Below are positions 26,404-35,858 of a DNA stretch of 64,000 nucleotides, piece by piece. Numbering within the stretch: position 1 is the first letter of the stretch; the number at the start of each line of letters is the position of its first letter. The notes below the pieces were generated by a model. That model had not been told where the DNA came from, made no database searches, and saw nothing but the letters and a program-made list of their open reading frames with translations. Position numbers and translations under genes: made by a program. The stretch comes from Pseudotamlana haliotis (GTDB lineage Bacteria > Bacteroidota > Bacteroidia > Flavobacteriales > Flavobacteriaceae), in the NCBI RefSeq assembly GCF_008806375.1, contig NZ_WAAT01000022.1:186001-250000 (forward strand). Reading direction: 5' to 3'.

Positions 26404-28758
26404 TTATTTTTTCAGATACTTAATCTCAGTTTTCCCAATTTTACCATTAAAAGCAAATGGTGCTTGATCAAAATATTCTAAAGCAACTGGTGAGTCTAAA
26501 TCCATACCAATATCGAAAGTGGCATTAGATGTAAAGTGCAAAGACATCGCTCTTGGTACACGTTTTTTTCCAACTTCTTTTCCGTTAACTCGAAGCGTCA
26601 CATCCATAGCACCTCCAATTTTATCAACCAATTGTGATACCACTTCAACAGTAATATCGCCTTCAGGTAATTTTGAATTCGACCTGATTTTAGTACGTTC
26701 TATTTCGAACAAATTGAACTCGTAATTTAAATACCCATCTTGAACAAAACAAGTGACACCACCACCGAAACCAGCCAAGGCGTATAATACGCCATTCGCG
26801 TCTTTTGGAACTTGTACTTCCATTTTAACAATATTGCTGTTCTTTCCTAATTTAGGCGCCGCCGATTCTGGCATATATGTAATGGGTTTAGCAAAAGTCC
26901 ACTCGGTTGCAGTGGGTGCTGGAGCATCCTCTGGATGAAATAAGGCGGTACTCCATAATCCTCCACCGATAGGCATGTTTTTATATTTAGCTGATTCTAC
27001 CAAAAACAAAGACTTCATTTCTTCTAATTTATCAGGGTTTTTCTTCGCCAGATCATTGCTTTGCGTCCAGTCTTCCTCTAAATTATAAAGTTCCCACTCG
27101 TCTGTAAGCGGACTCCATTCTTTTATATCCTTAGGAATACCACCTACCCAAGGTTCTCTAGGACCTCTAGCATTTGCAAACCAGCCGTCGTGATAAATAG
27201 CTCGACTTGCCATAATATCGAAAAATTGTGTTTTACGCATTCCTTCCGCATTAGCGTCTTTAACCGCATAGGTCATACTTACACCATGAATTGGGTCTTG
27301 TGCAAACCCATTAACAACTTGTGGTGCTTCAATATTAAGCACATCATAAATGGTAGGTGTCACATCTATCACATGATGAAATTGCGATCTGGCTGTTTTA
27401 TCAGCTTTCATGGCTTTAGGCCAACTTACAGCTAAAGGCTGTCTTGTTCCTCCAAAATATGCGCCTTGTAATTTTGTGCCTTTATACGGTGTACTTCCTG
27501 CCCAAGCCCAAGCGGCGTGATACATATTGTCTGTTTTATTGGTTCCCAATACATCTAAACCACCTAATTCTTCTAAAGCATCTAAATGCTGAGAAATTTT
27601 TGTTGGAATCGCATTTTGTGCCAATTGCTCACTAATGGTGCCATATAAACCTTCTGAAGACGAACCGTTATCACCCCAGATGTAAAATACGAGCGTATTA
27701 TCTAGTTCCCCCATGTCTTCAATATGATCGATAACGCGACCAGCATGATAATCTGCATGTTCTGTAAAACCAGCAAATACTTCCATTAAACGTCTTTGGA
27801 AGGGTTTTTCAGATTCTGGAATAGATTTCCAAGAAGCCATACTTTCTGGTCTTGGCGTTAATTGCGCATTTTGAGGTATGATGCCTTGAGATTTCATACG
27901 CTTAAACGTACGTTCTCTGTAGGCTTCCCAACCATCATCAAATTTCCCTTTGTATTTATCAGACCATTCTTTAGGCACTTGATGAGGTCCATGAGACGCA
28001 CCTGGTGCCCAATACATAAACCACGGTTTCTCTGGTTGATATGCTTTTTGGTCGTTTAACCAGTTTATAGCATCGTCTGCAATATCTTCGGTTAAATGGT
28101 ACCCCTCCGGACGATGCGCTCCAACAATATAGTCGGTATTTCGAACCAAGGTTGGTTCGTATTGAGACGCTTCTCCTGCTAAAAAGCCATAGAAATATTC
28201 AAAACCATAACCTGTTGGCCAATAGTCAAAAGGCCCTTTATTTGTTATTTGCTCTTCTGGGGTGTTATGCCATTTTCCGAACGCTGCTGTATTGTATCCG
28301 TAGTTTTTTAAAACTTCGGCAACGGTAGCGCTACTTTTAGGAATCACACCACTAAAGCCATCAAAATCGTTTGCTATAGCAGCAATCTGTCCATTACCAA
28401 CAAAGGTGTGATTACGACCTGTTAGTAAAGCGGCACGTGTTGGAGAACACATGGCAGTACTATGAAATCTGTTAAAAGACACTCCAGAATTTGCAATCTT
28501 ACTTAAGGTTGGTGTGTTAATTTCTCCACCATAGGTACTTGGTGTTCCTGCGCCAACATCGTCCATTAAAATGATAAGAATGTTTGGTGAATCATCAGCA
28601 AGACGTTTCGGTTCTACACGTTTTTTGTATGTGGAACTTTCGATAGTAATACCAGCCTGAGAAGCAGAGGGTGTTGGAGGAAAAGGTAAAACCTGCTGTG
28701 CAGATATAACCCCACCCAAAACCATTAATGCTAAGAAAAAAATGTGTTTTAGTTTCAT
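26404..28758 (-). CDS. Arylsulfatase with signal peptide (second in the tandem)
   Basis: A 784-residue paralogue of its neighbours. It has a cleavable signal peptide (ending VISAQQ) and not a lipobox, so it is probably periplasmic or secreted while the other two are lipid-anchored. LIILMDDVGAG provides metal ligands and CSPTRAALLTGR provides formylglycine Cys104; FGKWHN, APGASHGPHQ and WGDNGSS are conserved. At a loop near the substrate it reads AYFGGTRQP where the others read SHFGGTRNP or SHFGGSRNP, pointing to a different sulfated sugar (inference). C-terminal sandwich domain as in the others. It is 17 bases upstream of the next sulfatase gene and clearly cotranscribed. Confidence 0.92.
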   Translation of the reverse strand: MKLKHIFFLALMVLGGVISAQQVLPFPPTPSASQAGITIESSTYKKRVEPKRLADDSPNILIILMDDVGAGTPSTYGGEINTPTLSKIANSGVSFNRFHSTAMCSPTRAALLTGRNHTFVGNGQIAAIANDFDGFSGVIPKSSATVAEVLKNYGYNTAAFGKWHNTPEEQITNKGPFDYWPTGYGFEYFYGFLAGEASQYEPTLVRNTDYIVGAHRPEGYHLTEDIADDAINWLNDQKAYQPEKPWFMYWAPGASHGPHQVPKEWSDKYKGKFDDGWEAYRERTFKRMKSQGIIPQNAQLTPRPESMASWKSIPESEKPFQRRLMEVFAGFTEHADYHAGRVIDHIEDMGELDNTLVFYIWGDNGSSSEGLYGTISEQLAQNAIPTKISQHLDALEELGGLDVLGTNKTDNMYHAAWAWAGSTPYKGTKLQGAYFGGTRQPLAVSWPKAMKADKTARSQFHHVIDVTPTIYDVLNIEAPQVVNGFAQDPIHGVSMTYAVKDANAEGMRKTQFFDIMASRAIYHDGWFANARGPREPWVGGIPKDIKEWSPLTDEWELYNLEEDWTQSNDLAKKNPDKLEEMKSLFLVESAKYKNMPIGGGLWSTALFHPEDAPAPTATEWTFAKPITYMPESAAPKLGKNSNIVKMEVQVPKDANGVLYALAGFGGGVTCFVQDGYLNYEFNLFEIERTKIRSNSKLPEGDITVEVVSQLVDKIGGAMDVTLRVNGKEVGKKRVPRAMSLHFTSNATFDIGMDLDSPVALEYFDQAPFAFNGKIGKTEIKYLKK

Positions 28759-28767
28759 AATTAATAT

Positions 28768-29102
28768 CTAGTTTTTTGTTGTATTCGTATTTAATTGAAA
28801 AGGATAAACTACTTTCCAGTCGTTTTTCATATCAATATTCACCCAATTCTTTTTTTGAGACGTTTCTGTTAACGCTTTTAGACTTGTGTCGGTTTGATCA
28901 GATGCATAAACGTACTCCCTTTCTTTATCTTTGTGTGTTACCAAAACATTCATAAAAGGTTTTTCGCTAGCTTCAGCATACTGCATCATATTGTAATCGC
29001 CATCAGAATTACCAGCTACAAATACAGGATGCTTTCCGTCTTACTTTCGCAGGGCATTAAGACTAAAAACATTACGGTTATTGTGGCTGTTATTTTCTTC
29101 AT
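28768..29102 (-). pseudogene. HAD-phosphatase-like lipoprotein gene with internal deletion
   Basis: Two pieces of one gene survive. From ATG 29102 the minus strand reads a short lipoprotein signal, MKKITATITVMFLVLMPC, followed by ESKTE and then a stop at 29016. From about 29040 a second frame carries GKHPVFVAGNSDGDYNMMQYAEA and runs to a natural end at 28768 (KNDWKVVYPFQLN). The second piece matches the C-terminus of HAD-superfamily lipoproteins often found near sulfatases; the GNSDGD is the motif IV acid cluster. Intact homologues have about 330 residues, so roughly 200 residues including the nucleophile Asp motif are lost and the join is out of frame. Family and size are from memory. It lies between two sulfatases and should be inactive. 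Confidence 0.8.
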
Positions 29103-29138
29103 AAAAACAAATAGTTAAATATGCTGATACTTTTAGTT

Positions 29139-31535
29139 TTAATTTAAGTTGACATGAACCTTTTCTATAACGCCATCAAATTCAAACGGTACTTTTTCAT
29201 GATATTTTAAAGATACTGGTGAGCCCATATCAGCTCCAACATCAAGAGTTTCTGTAGCACTAAATGCAACTGGAACCGATTGTTTTACGTTACAAACTCC
29301 AACTTCTTTTCCATCAACAGAAATGGTAACGGTAGCAGGTGCTCCTGGTTTTTCTAACTGCGTTACAATTTCTATGCTGTGTTTTCCCGCTGAAAGTTTA
29401 GGTGTACTTACACTGTAGTTTTCTATTAGAAACATATTATACTCGTAAGTAATTTTATTGTTTTCCATAAAACATGTTAGTCCGCCACCGGATCCACCCA
29501 AGGCGTATAAAACACCATTCGTGTTCTCCTTTAAATCTAAATCTATAACAACTGTGTTATTTGTCTTTCCTAAACCTGGAGCTGAAAACTCAGGCATTCT
29601 ACGTGTGTTTTGGGAAAAAGTCCAACTTTTATAAGGTGATTTTATAATGTCTTCTGGGTGTAGGCGCAGCCAATTCCCTCCACCAATTGGAAAATCTTTA
29701 TTGTCTTTGGCTTCTTCTAAAAACACCTTTTTAAGTGCTTCCAGTTTTTCTGGATGTTCCTTGGCTAAGTCATGTGCTTGAGAAAAATCTTCATTTAGGT
29801 TATAAAGCTCCCAAACATCTTCTTTAGGATTCCACGTTTTTAATCCAGGTCCTCCGCCTGGAACCCATGGTGTAAACGGACCAAAAGTACAAGCATACCA
29901 ACCATCTTTGTAAATAGCTCGACTGCCATTATTATCGAAAAACTGAACTTTTTCAGCAGGTTTCACATGTGCATCTCCAAAGGTATACACCATACTAATA
30001 CCATCCATAGGTATTTGTTCGAAACCATTAACCACTTCTGGAGGAGTAATGTCTAAAATGTCGTAAAGCGTAGGTGCAATATCATTAACATGATGAAATT
30101 GCGAACGCGTCGTTTTGTCTGGTGTAATGCCTTTAGGCCAACTAATTACCATAGGGTTTCTGGTGCCGCCAAAATGAGAAGCCACTAATTTGGTATAACG
30201 AAATGGTGTGTTTCCAGCCCATGCCCAGCTAGCATGATACATGTTTTCGGTAATTTTTCCGCCTAGAGCTTCTAAACCGCCTATTTTATCTAAAGCACTT
30301 ATTTGTTGTTCAATGGTATTAGGAATTAAATTTTGAGCTAATAATTCACTGATACTTCCGTTTTGTCCTTCGGCGCTACTGCCGTTATCTCCCCAGATGT
30401 ATATAAAAATGGTGTTATCCTTTTCACCCATATCTTCAATAGCATCGTAAACGCGGCCAACTTGAACATCGGCATGTTCTACAAAACCTGCAAACACTTC
30501 CATCAAACGACGTTGAAACGGCTTTTCATCTTCTGGAATAGCATCCCAACCTGTCTGGCTTTCTGCTCTGGCGGTTAATTCAGTGTTTTCTGGAATCCAA
30601 CCCATGTCCTTTTGTCTTTTAAATACGCGTTCACGATAGGCATCCCAACCATCATCAAATTTACCCTTGTATTTATCTGCCCATTCTTTAAAAATATGAT
30701 GCGGGCCATGCCCAGCTCCTGGAGCGAAATAAAGCAAAAATGGTTTGTCGTCTGCAAACGCTTTTTGATCTTGCATCCAAGAAATAGCATGATCGGCTAG
30801 GTCTGTACTTAAATGGTAAGTGTCCGGATTTGGAGGCGCAACCGGTGTGAAATCATTAATTAAAGCGGGTTCCCATTGACTGGTTTCACCACCTAGAAAT
30901 CCGTAAAAATGTTGAAATCCATAATTTACAGGCCAATACTCAAAAGGTCCTGCTGCTGATGTTTGATTGGCCGGGGTATTGTGCCATTTTCCTAAAGCTG
31001 CGGTATTGTAACCATAGTTTTTTAAGACTTCAGCAAAAGTAGCAGCTTCTTTCGGGATAATTCCGGTGTAGCCATCCCAATCAACTGCGCGTTCTGCAAT
31101 AGTTCCGCTTCCAACTCTGGTGTGGTTTCTACCTGTAAGCAATGCTGCTCGTGTAGGTGAACAGATCGATGTGGTGTGAAACTCATTATAAGCGATGCCT
31201 TCATTGTAAATTTTTGATAAGGTTGGTGTATTCACTTCGCCTCCAAAGGTAGAAGGCAAGCCAAAACCAACATCATCCATAAGAACAATCACAATATTTG
31301 GTGCATCTTTTGGTAAATGATCTGTAGCCTTTCTGCGCACCATTTTACTTTCGTAAATGGTTTGTCCATACGTGCTGGTAGAAGGTGGTTCTGGAAAAGG
31401 TAAAATACTCCCGATTTCTTCAGAAGTAGATGTTGTTGTTTGTGGTGTTTCTTTTTTATTAGTACAAGATATCAAGCATAAAATAGCTGTCCCAAATAAT
31501 ATTCCTAAATGTTTTTTGTTTAAAGTGTTTTGCAT
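29139..31535 (-). CDS. Arylsulfatase, lipoprotein (first in the tandem)
   Basis: A 798-residue sulfatase and the promoter-proximal gene of the minus-strand sulfatase operon. Lipobox LISC with lipidated Cys24, followed by a Thr/Ser/Glu-rich linker. VLMDDVGFG supplies metal ligands, CSPTRAALLTGR supplies formylglycine Cys125, and LGKWHN, APGAGHGPHH, WGDNGSSAEG and SHFGGTRNPMV complete the site. It is closer in sequence to the middle sulfatase than to the distal one by eye (for example KPFQRRLMEVFAGF shared exactly). It has the same C-terminal beta-sandwich of about 150 residues. It lies 36 bases upstream of the HAD remnant. Confidence 0.92.
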   Translation of the reverse strand: MQNTLNKKHLGILFGTAILCLISCTNKKETPQTTTSTSEEIGSILPFPEPPSTSTYGQTIYESKMVRRKATDHLPKDAPNIVIVLMDDVGFGLPSTFGGEVNTPTLSKIYNEGIAYNEFHTTSICSPTRAALLTGRNHTRVGSGTIAERAVDWDGYTGIIPKEAATFAEVLKNYGYNTAALGKWHNTPANQTSAAGPFEYWPVNYGFQHFYGFLGGETSQWEPALINDFTPVAPPNPDTYHLSTDLADHAISWMQDQKAFADDKPFLLYFAPGAGHGPHHIFKEWADKYKGKFDDGWDAYRERVFKRQKDMGWIPENTELTARAESQTGWDAIPEDEKPFQRRLMEVFAGFVEHADVQVGRVYDAIEDMGEKDNTIFIYIWGDNGSSAEGQNGSISELLAQNLIPNTIEQQISALDKIGGLEALGGKITENMYHASWAWAGNTPFRYTKLVASHFGGTRNPMVISWPKGITPDKTTRSQFHHVNDIAPTLYDILDITPPEVVNGFEQIPMDGISMVYTFGDAHVKPAEKVQFFDNNGSRAIYKDGWYACTFGPFTPWVPGGGPGLKTWNPKEDVWELYNLNEDFSQAHDLAKEHPEKLEALKKVFLEEAKDNKDFPIGGGNWLRLHPEDIIKSPYKSWTFSQNTRRMPEFSAPGLGKTNNTVVIDLDLKENTNGVLYALGGSGGGLTCFMENNKITYEYNMFLIENYSVSTPKLSAGKHSIEIVTQLEKPGAPATVTISVDGKEVGVCNVKQSVPVAFSATETLDVGADMGSPVSLKYHEKVPFEFDGVIEKVHVNLN

Positions 31536-32031
31536 AATAGAATTAGTTTTTAGAAAAATTCAATCTTAAAAACCTTTTTTAAAGCGGTTAATTTCTGTAA
31601 ATAGTAGCTAATGCCAGTGTTGAATTTTACTTTTTCACCCTTCCTTTAGTAGCTTTAACGGACTTGATAGAAAATGCGTAGTAGAATAGTCAAAACAAGA
31701 TGTTTACAACTATGTTTAAAAGTGAGGGTTTTCATAATTATAAGTTGTTTTATAGTTTGAAACACAAAAAAAATACAGTTTAACTTATGGATAATCTATT
31801 AGTTAGGTTTTTAATTGTGCTCTATTCAAATTTAATATAATATTTCTTGAAATAAAGGGTTTGGACTGTTTTTTAATAAATTTAGCTCTAAGGAGTAGTT
31901 AAAAAGTGATTTTAATACAGTGTGATAGTCCTTAAATATAGACTTGTGGTCTTTCCGCATTTTTCCTTCAAAAGTCAATCCATTTTCAGTAGAAATCATT
32001 AAATTCGCGGACTTATTAGAATTTGAAGTCA
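31536..32031. other. Divergent intergenic region between the sulfatase operon and ileS
   Basis: About 500 AT-rich bases that should hold the promoters of both the sulfatase operon and ileS. I see no exact TAnnTTTG box for the sulfatases and only a loose one (TAGAATTTG) just before ileS. A short minus-strand frame at 31832-32032 is not convincing as a gene. No copy of the KDG operator is present, so the sulfatases do not appear to share that repressor. Confidence 0.6.
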
Positions 32032-35000
32032 ATGAACGCTAAATTTCCTGAATATAAAGGTCTTAACTTACCAAACGTAGCAACAGAAATTCTACAGTAT
32101 TGGAAAGAAAACAACATTTTTGAGAAAAGTGTAACTACCAGAGAAGGTAAAGAACCGTATGTGTTTTTTGAAGGGCCACCTTCAGCAAACGGACTTCCGG
32201 GAGTACACCACGTTTTAGCGCGTGCTATTAAAGATATTTTTCCACGTTACAAAACCATGAAAGGTTACCAAGTGAAGCGTAAAGCAGGTTGGGATACACA
32301 CGGTTTACCTATTGAATTGGGTGTGGAAAAAGAATTAGGTATTACAAAAGAAGATATTGGTAAAAGTATTTCTGTTGAAGATTATAACGCCGCGTGTAGA
32401 AAAGCCGTAATGCGTTATACCGATGTTTGGAATGACCTTACCGAAAAAATGGGTTATTGGGTAGATATGGACGATCCATACATTACTTATGAGCCTAAAT
32501 ACATGGAGTCTGTTTGGTGGCTTTTAAAAGAAATATACACTAAAAATTTAATGTATAAAGGCTACACCATTCAGCCGTATTCTCCAAAGGCAGGAACTGG
32601 TTTAAGTTCTCACGAAGTTAACCAGCCAGGTGCTTACCAAGATGTAACAGATACGACTATTGTGGCTCAGTTTAAAGCTGTAACCGAAACGCTTCCTAAG
32701 AGTTTCGATGCCCTCCTTGAGGAGGGATTAAGGGAGGTGTATTTCTTAGCGTGGACAACCACACCTTGGACTTTACCAAGTAACACTGCATTAACTGTTG
32801 GACCAAAAATTGACTATGTTTTAGTAAAAACATTCAATCAATATACATTCGAACCAATAAACGTTGTTTTAGCAAAACCATTAGTTGGAAAACAATTTGC
32901 AGGAAAAAACAATGTATTAGTTGAAACTGTTGAAGATTTAGAAACTTACAATTCGGGCGATAAAAAGATTCCATATTTAATTGTAAAAGAGTTTAAGGGC
33001 ATCGATTTAGTTGGTATTAAATACGAACAACTTTTACCTTACGCTTTACCAAATGATAATCCAGAAAACGCTTTTAGAGTGATTGCTGGTGATTTTGTAA
33101 CAACTGAAGATGGTACAGGTATCGTACACACCGCGCCAACTTTTGGAGCAGACGATGCCTTGGTGGCTAAACAAGCCACGCCAGAAGTACCTCCAATGTT
33201 AGTAAAAGATGAGAACGGAAACTTGGTGCCTTTAGTAGATTTACAAGGGAAATTTAGACCAGAAATGGCTGAATTAGCCGGGAAATACGTAAAAAACGAA
33301 TATTACGACGAAGGTGAAGCGCCAGAACGTTCTGTAGATGTTGAAATCGCTATTAAATTAAAAGAAGAAAATAAAGCCTTTAAGGTTGAAAAATATAAGC
33401 ATAATTACCCACACTGTTGGAGAACCGATAAACCTATTCTTTACTACCCGTTAGACTCTTGGTTTATAAAAGTAACCGATATCAAAGGGCGCATGCATGA
33501 ATTAAATGCAGGCATTAACTGGAAGCCAAAATCAACAGGAACTGGACGTTTCGGGAATTGGCTTGCAAACGCCAACGATTGGAATTTATCACGTTCACGT
33601 TATTGGGGTATTCCGTTACCAATTTGGAGAAGCGAAGATGGTAAAGAAGAACTTTGTATAGGTTCTGTGGAAGAGTTAAAAGCCGAAATGGCAAAAGCGG
33701 TTTCAGCAGGTGTTTTAGCTAAAGATATTTTTGAAGATTTCGAAGTAGGAAACAATTCCGAAGAAAATTACGCGAAATTAGATTTACATAAAAATATTGT
33801 TGATGACATCGTATTGGTTTCAGCGACAGGACAGAAAATGTTCCGCGAAAGCGATTTAATTGATGTGTGGTTCGATTCTGGTTCTATGCCTTACGCACAA
33901 TGGCATTATCCTTTTGAAAATAAAGAATTAATTGACGATAATAAATCATTTCCAGCAGATTTTATTGCTGAAGGTGTCGATCAAACGCGTGGATGGTTCT
34001 ATACACTTCATGCGATTGCTACTATGGTTTTCGATTCTGTGGCTTATAAAAACGTGGTGTCTAACGGATTGGTGTTAGACAAAAACGGACAAAAAATGTC
34101 GAAACGTTTAGGTAATGCTGTCGATCCTTTTGATACTTTAGGTGAATATGGTGCCGATGCGACGCGGTGGTATATGATTGCAAACGCTAACCCTTGGGAT
34201 AATTTAAAGTTTGATCTTGAAGGTGTTGAAGAGGTGAAACGTAAGTTCTTCGGAACCCTTTATAATACCTATTCTTTCTTCAGTTTATATACGAATTTAG
34301 ATGGGTTTAGTTATGCTGAAGCAGATATTGCTTTAGAAGATAGACCTGAATTAGACCGTTGGATTCTTTCAGAGTTACATACGTTAATTCAAAAAGTTGA
34401 TGCTTTTTATGCCGATTACGAGCCTACAAGAGCAGCGCGTGCTATTTCAGATTTCACACAAGATTACGTGAGTAACTGGTATGTGCGTTTAAGTAGAAGA
34501 CGTTTCTGGAAAGGCGATTACGAGCAGGATAAAATTTCGGCTTATCAAACGTTGTACACCTGTATGGAAACCATTGCGAAGTTGGCAGCGCCAATTGCAC
34601 CATTTTTCATGGATAAACTGTATTTAGATTTAAATTCGGTTTCTGGAAAAGAGCAGTTTGAAAGTGTGCATTTAGCAAATTTCCCAGTTTATAACGAAGC
34701 TTTTGTTGATAAGAGTTTAGAACGTAAAATGGAAAATGCGCAGGTTATTTCTTCATTGGTACTTTCATTAAGAGCTAAGGAAAAGATAAAAGTGCGTCAG
34801 CCGCTTCAAAAAATCATGATTCCTGTAGATTCTGAACAGCAAAAAGAAGAGATTTCGGCGGTATCAGAATTGATTAAGCACGAAGTGAATATTAAAGAAA
34901 TAGAACTTCTTGATGATGCTTCAGATATTTTAGTAAAACAGATCAAACCAAACTTTAAAGTTCTTGGTCCGCGCTTTGGAAAAGATATGAAAGCCATTGC

Positions 35001-35454
35001 AGGAAAAGTAATTAACTTTACGCCAGAAGATATTAATAAAATTGAACAAAATGGTTCGTTAGAAGTTGATATTAATGGAAAAAATATTACATTAGAACGC
35101 TCGGATGTTGAAATTACCTCACAAGATATCGAGGGGTGGTTGGTTGCAAATGAAGGCGCTTTAACAGTGGCTTTAGACGTAACAATTTCAGAAGAATTAC
35201 GTAAAGAGGGGATTGCTAGGGAGTTAATTAACCGCATTCAAAATTTACGAAAAGATTCTGGCTTTGAAGTGACAGATAAAATTGCTGTAAAACTTCAAAA
35301 AGATGAGCAAATTGTAAACGCTGTAGAGGCAAATGTGGCTTATATTAAGTCGGAAACTTTAACCAATGAACTAGAAATAGTTGAAAACTTAGACGATGGT
35401 ATCGATATTACTTTTGATGATGTCAATACCAAATTGTTTATAGAAAAACACTAA
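32032..35454 (+). CDS. ileS: Isoleucyl-tRNA synthetase with GVHH signature (IleRS2-like)
   Basis: Charges tRNA-Ile. At 1140 residues it is long, without the C-terminal zinc ribbon of standard bacterial IleRS, which fits the eukaryote-like type 2. Start taken at ATG 32032 (MNAKFPEYKGL); a TTG nine bases earlier is possible. The class I HIGH motif is replaced by GVHH (residues 57-60 in NGLPGVHH), so the first and third residues are exchanged relative to HxGH. KMSKR (688-692) is normal. The editing domain contains TTTPWTLPSN. Residues 227-235 are encoded by a palindromic insert (see repeat). Type 2 enzymes resist mupirocin, and the exchanged motif has been linked to still higher resistance. The dksA-like gene follows five bases later. 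Confidence 0.96.
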   Translation: MNAKFPEYKGLNLPNVATEILQYWKENNIFEKSVTTREGKEPYVFFEGPPSANGLPGVHHVLARAIKDIFPRYKTMKGYQVKRKAGWDTHGLPIELGVEKELGITKEDIGKSISVEDYNAACRKAVMRYTDVWNDLTEKMGYWVDMDDPYITYEPKYMESVWWLLKEIYTKNLMYKGYTIQPYSPKAGTGLSSHEVNQPGAYQDVTDTTIVAQFKAVTETLPKSFDALLEEGLREVYFLAWTTTPWTLPSNTALTVGPKIDYVLVKTFNQYTFEPINVVLAKPLVGKQFAGKNNVLVETVEDLETYNSGDKKIPYLIVKEFKGIDLVGIKYEQLLPYALPNDNPENAFRVIAGDFVTTEDGTGIVHTAPTFGADDALVAKQATPEVPPMLVKDENGNLVPLVDLQGKFRPEMAELAGKYVKNEYYDEGEAPERSVDVEIAIKLKEENKAFKVEKYKHNYPHCWRTDKPILYYPLDSWFIKVTDIKGRMHELNAGINWKPKSTGTGRFGNWLANANDWNLSRSRYWGIPLPIWRSEDGKEELCIGSVEELKAEMAKAVSAGVLAKDIFEDFEVGNNSEENYAKLDLHKNIVDDIVLVSATGQKMFRESDLIDVWFDSGSMPYAQWHYPFENKELIDDNKSFPADFIAEGVDQTRGWFYTLHAIATMVFDSVAYKNVVSNGLVLDKNGQKMSKRLGNAVDPFDTLGEYGADATRWYMIANANPWDNLKFDLEGVEEVKRKFFGTLYNTYSFFSLYTNLDGFSYAEADIALEDRPELDRWILSELHTLIQKVDAFYADYEPTRAARAISDFTQDYVSNWYVRLSRRRFWKGDYEQDKISAYQTLYTCMETIAKLAAPIAPFFMDKLYLDLNSVSGKEQFESVHLANFPVYNEAFVDKSLERKMENAQVISSLVLSLRAKEKIKVRQPLQKIMIPVDSEQQKEEISAVSELIKHEVNIKEIELLDDASDILVKQIKPNFKVLGPRFGKDMKAIAGKVINFTPEDINKIEQNGSLEVDINGKNITLERSDVEITSQDIEGWLVANEGALTVALDVTISEELRKEGIARELINRIQNLRKDSGFEVTDKIAVKLQKDEQIVNAVEANVAYIKSETLTNELEIVENLDDGIDITFDDVNTKLFIEKH
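32711..32737 (+). repeat. In-frame palindromic repeat inside ileS
   Basis: CCCTCCTTGAGGAGGG forms a six-pair hairpin with a four-base loop and continues ATTAAGGGAGG. The 27 bases are about 59 percent GC in AT-rich surroundings. They encode ALLEEGLRE between TLPKSFD and VYFLAWTT, where related synthetases, as I recall them, have a short loop. Similar CCTCC/GGAGG units are scattered in flavobacterial genomes (from memory), which suggests a mobile small repeat. Confidence 0.55.
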
Positions 35455-35458
35455 CATT

Positions 35459-35836
35459 ATGGCAGATAACGTAAGATATTCGGATGCAGACTTAGCAGAA
35501 TTTAAAGCATTAATTTCAGACAAAATTGAAAAGGCAAAATACGATTTAGATCTGATTAAGAGTGCCTATATGAACAATTCAACTAACGGAACTGAAGATA
35601 CATCACCTACTTTTAAGGCTTTTGATGAGGGGAGTGCTGTTATGAGTAAAGAATCAAATTCTCAATTGGCTATTCGCCAAGAGAAGTTTATTCGCGATTT
35701 AAAAAATGCACTTATTCGTATTGAGAATAAAACCTACGGTATTTGTCGTGTTACAGGTAAATTAATTAACAAAAAACGATTGGAGCTTGTGCCTCATGCG
35801 ACTTTAAGCATTGAAGCGAAAAACATGCAAAAATAA
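35459..35836 (+). CDS. DksA/TraR-family protein lacking zinc cysteines
   Basis: A 125-residue protein with a long helical hairpin (residues 10-85) followed by a short C-terminal module, the architecture of DksA/TraR proteins that enter the RNA polymerase secondary channel. The zinc module of DksA holds four Cys; here only one remains (YGICRVTGKLINKKRLELVPHATLSIEAK), with Thr and other residues at the rest, so zinc binding is unlikely. The fold could be kept without metal as in some DksA paralogues. It starts five bases after ileS and precedes lspA; cotranscription with ileS is likely and a terminator follows. Confidence 0.85.
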   Translation: MADNVRYSDADLAEFKALISDKIEKAKYDLDLIKSAYMNNSTNGTEDTSPTFKAFDEGSAVMSKESNSQLAIRQEKFIRDLKNALIRIENKTYGICRVTGKLINKKRLELVPHATLSIEAKNMQK

Positions 35837-35858
35837 TTTTTATATAGTAATATAGTTT

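Noticed and set aside
24099-31569. Many open frames on the plus strand opposite the sulfatase genes, up to 164 codons
   Set aside because: They mirror the codon pattern of the sulfatases on the other strand, have no conserved motif and no promoters of their own.
31536-32031. A third copy of the KDG operator upstream of the sulfatases
   Set aside because: No sequence near TTGCTTAAACGTTTAA is present; the similar stretch at 27900 lies within coding sequence and is not palindromic in the same way.
31832-32032. 66-codon minus-strand frame upstream of ileS
   Set aside because: It starts with TTG within the ileS start region, has no recognisable motif and would overlap the expected ileS promoter.
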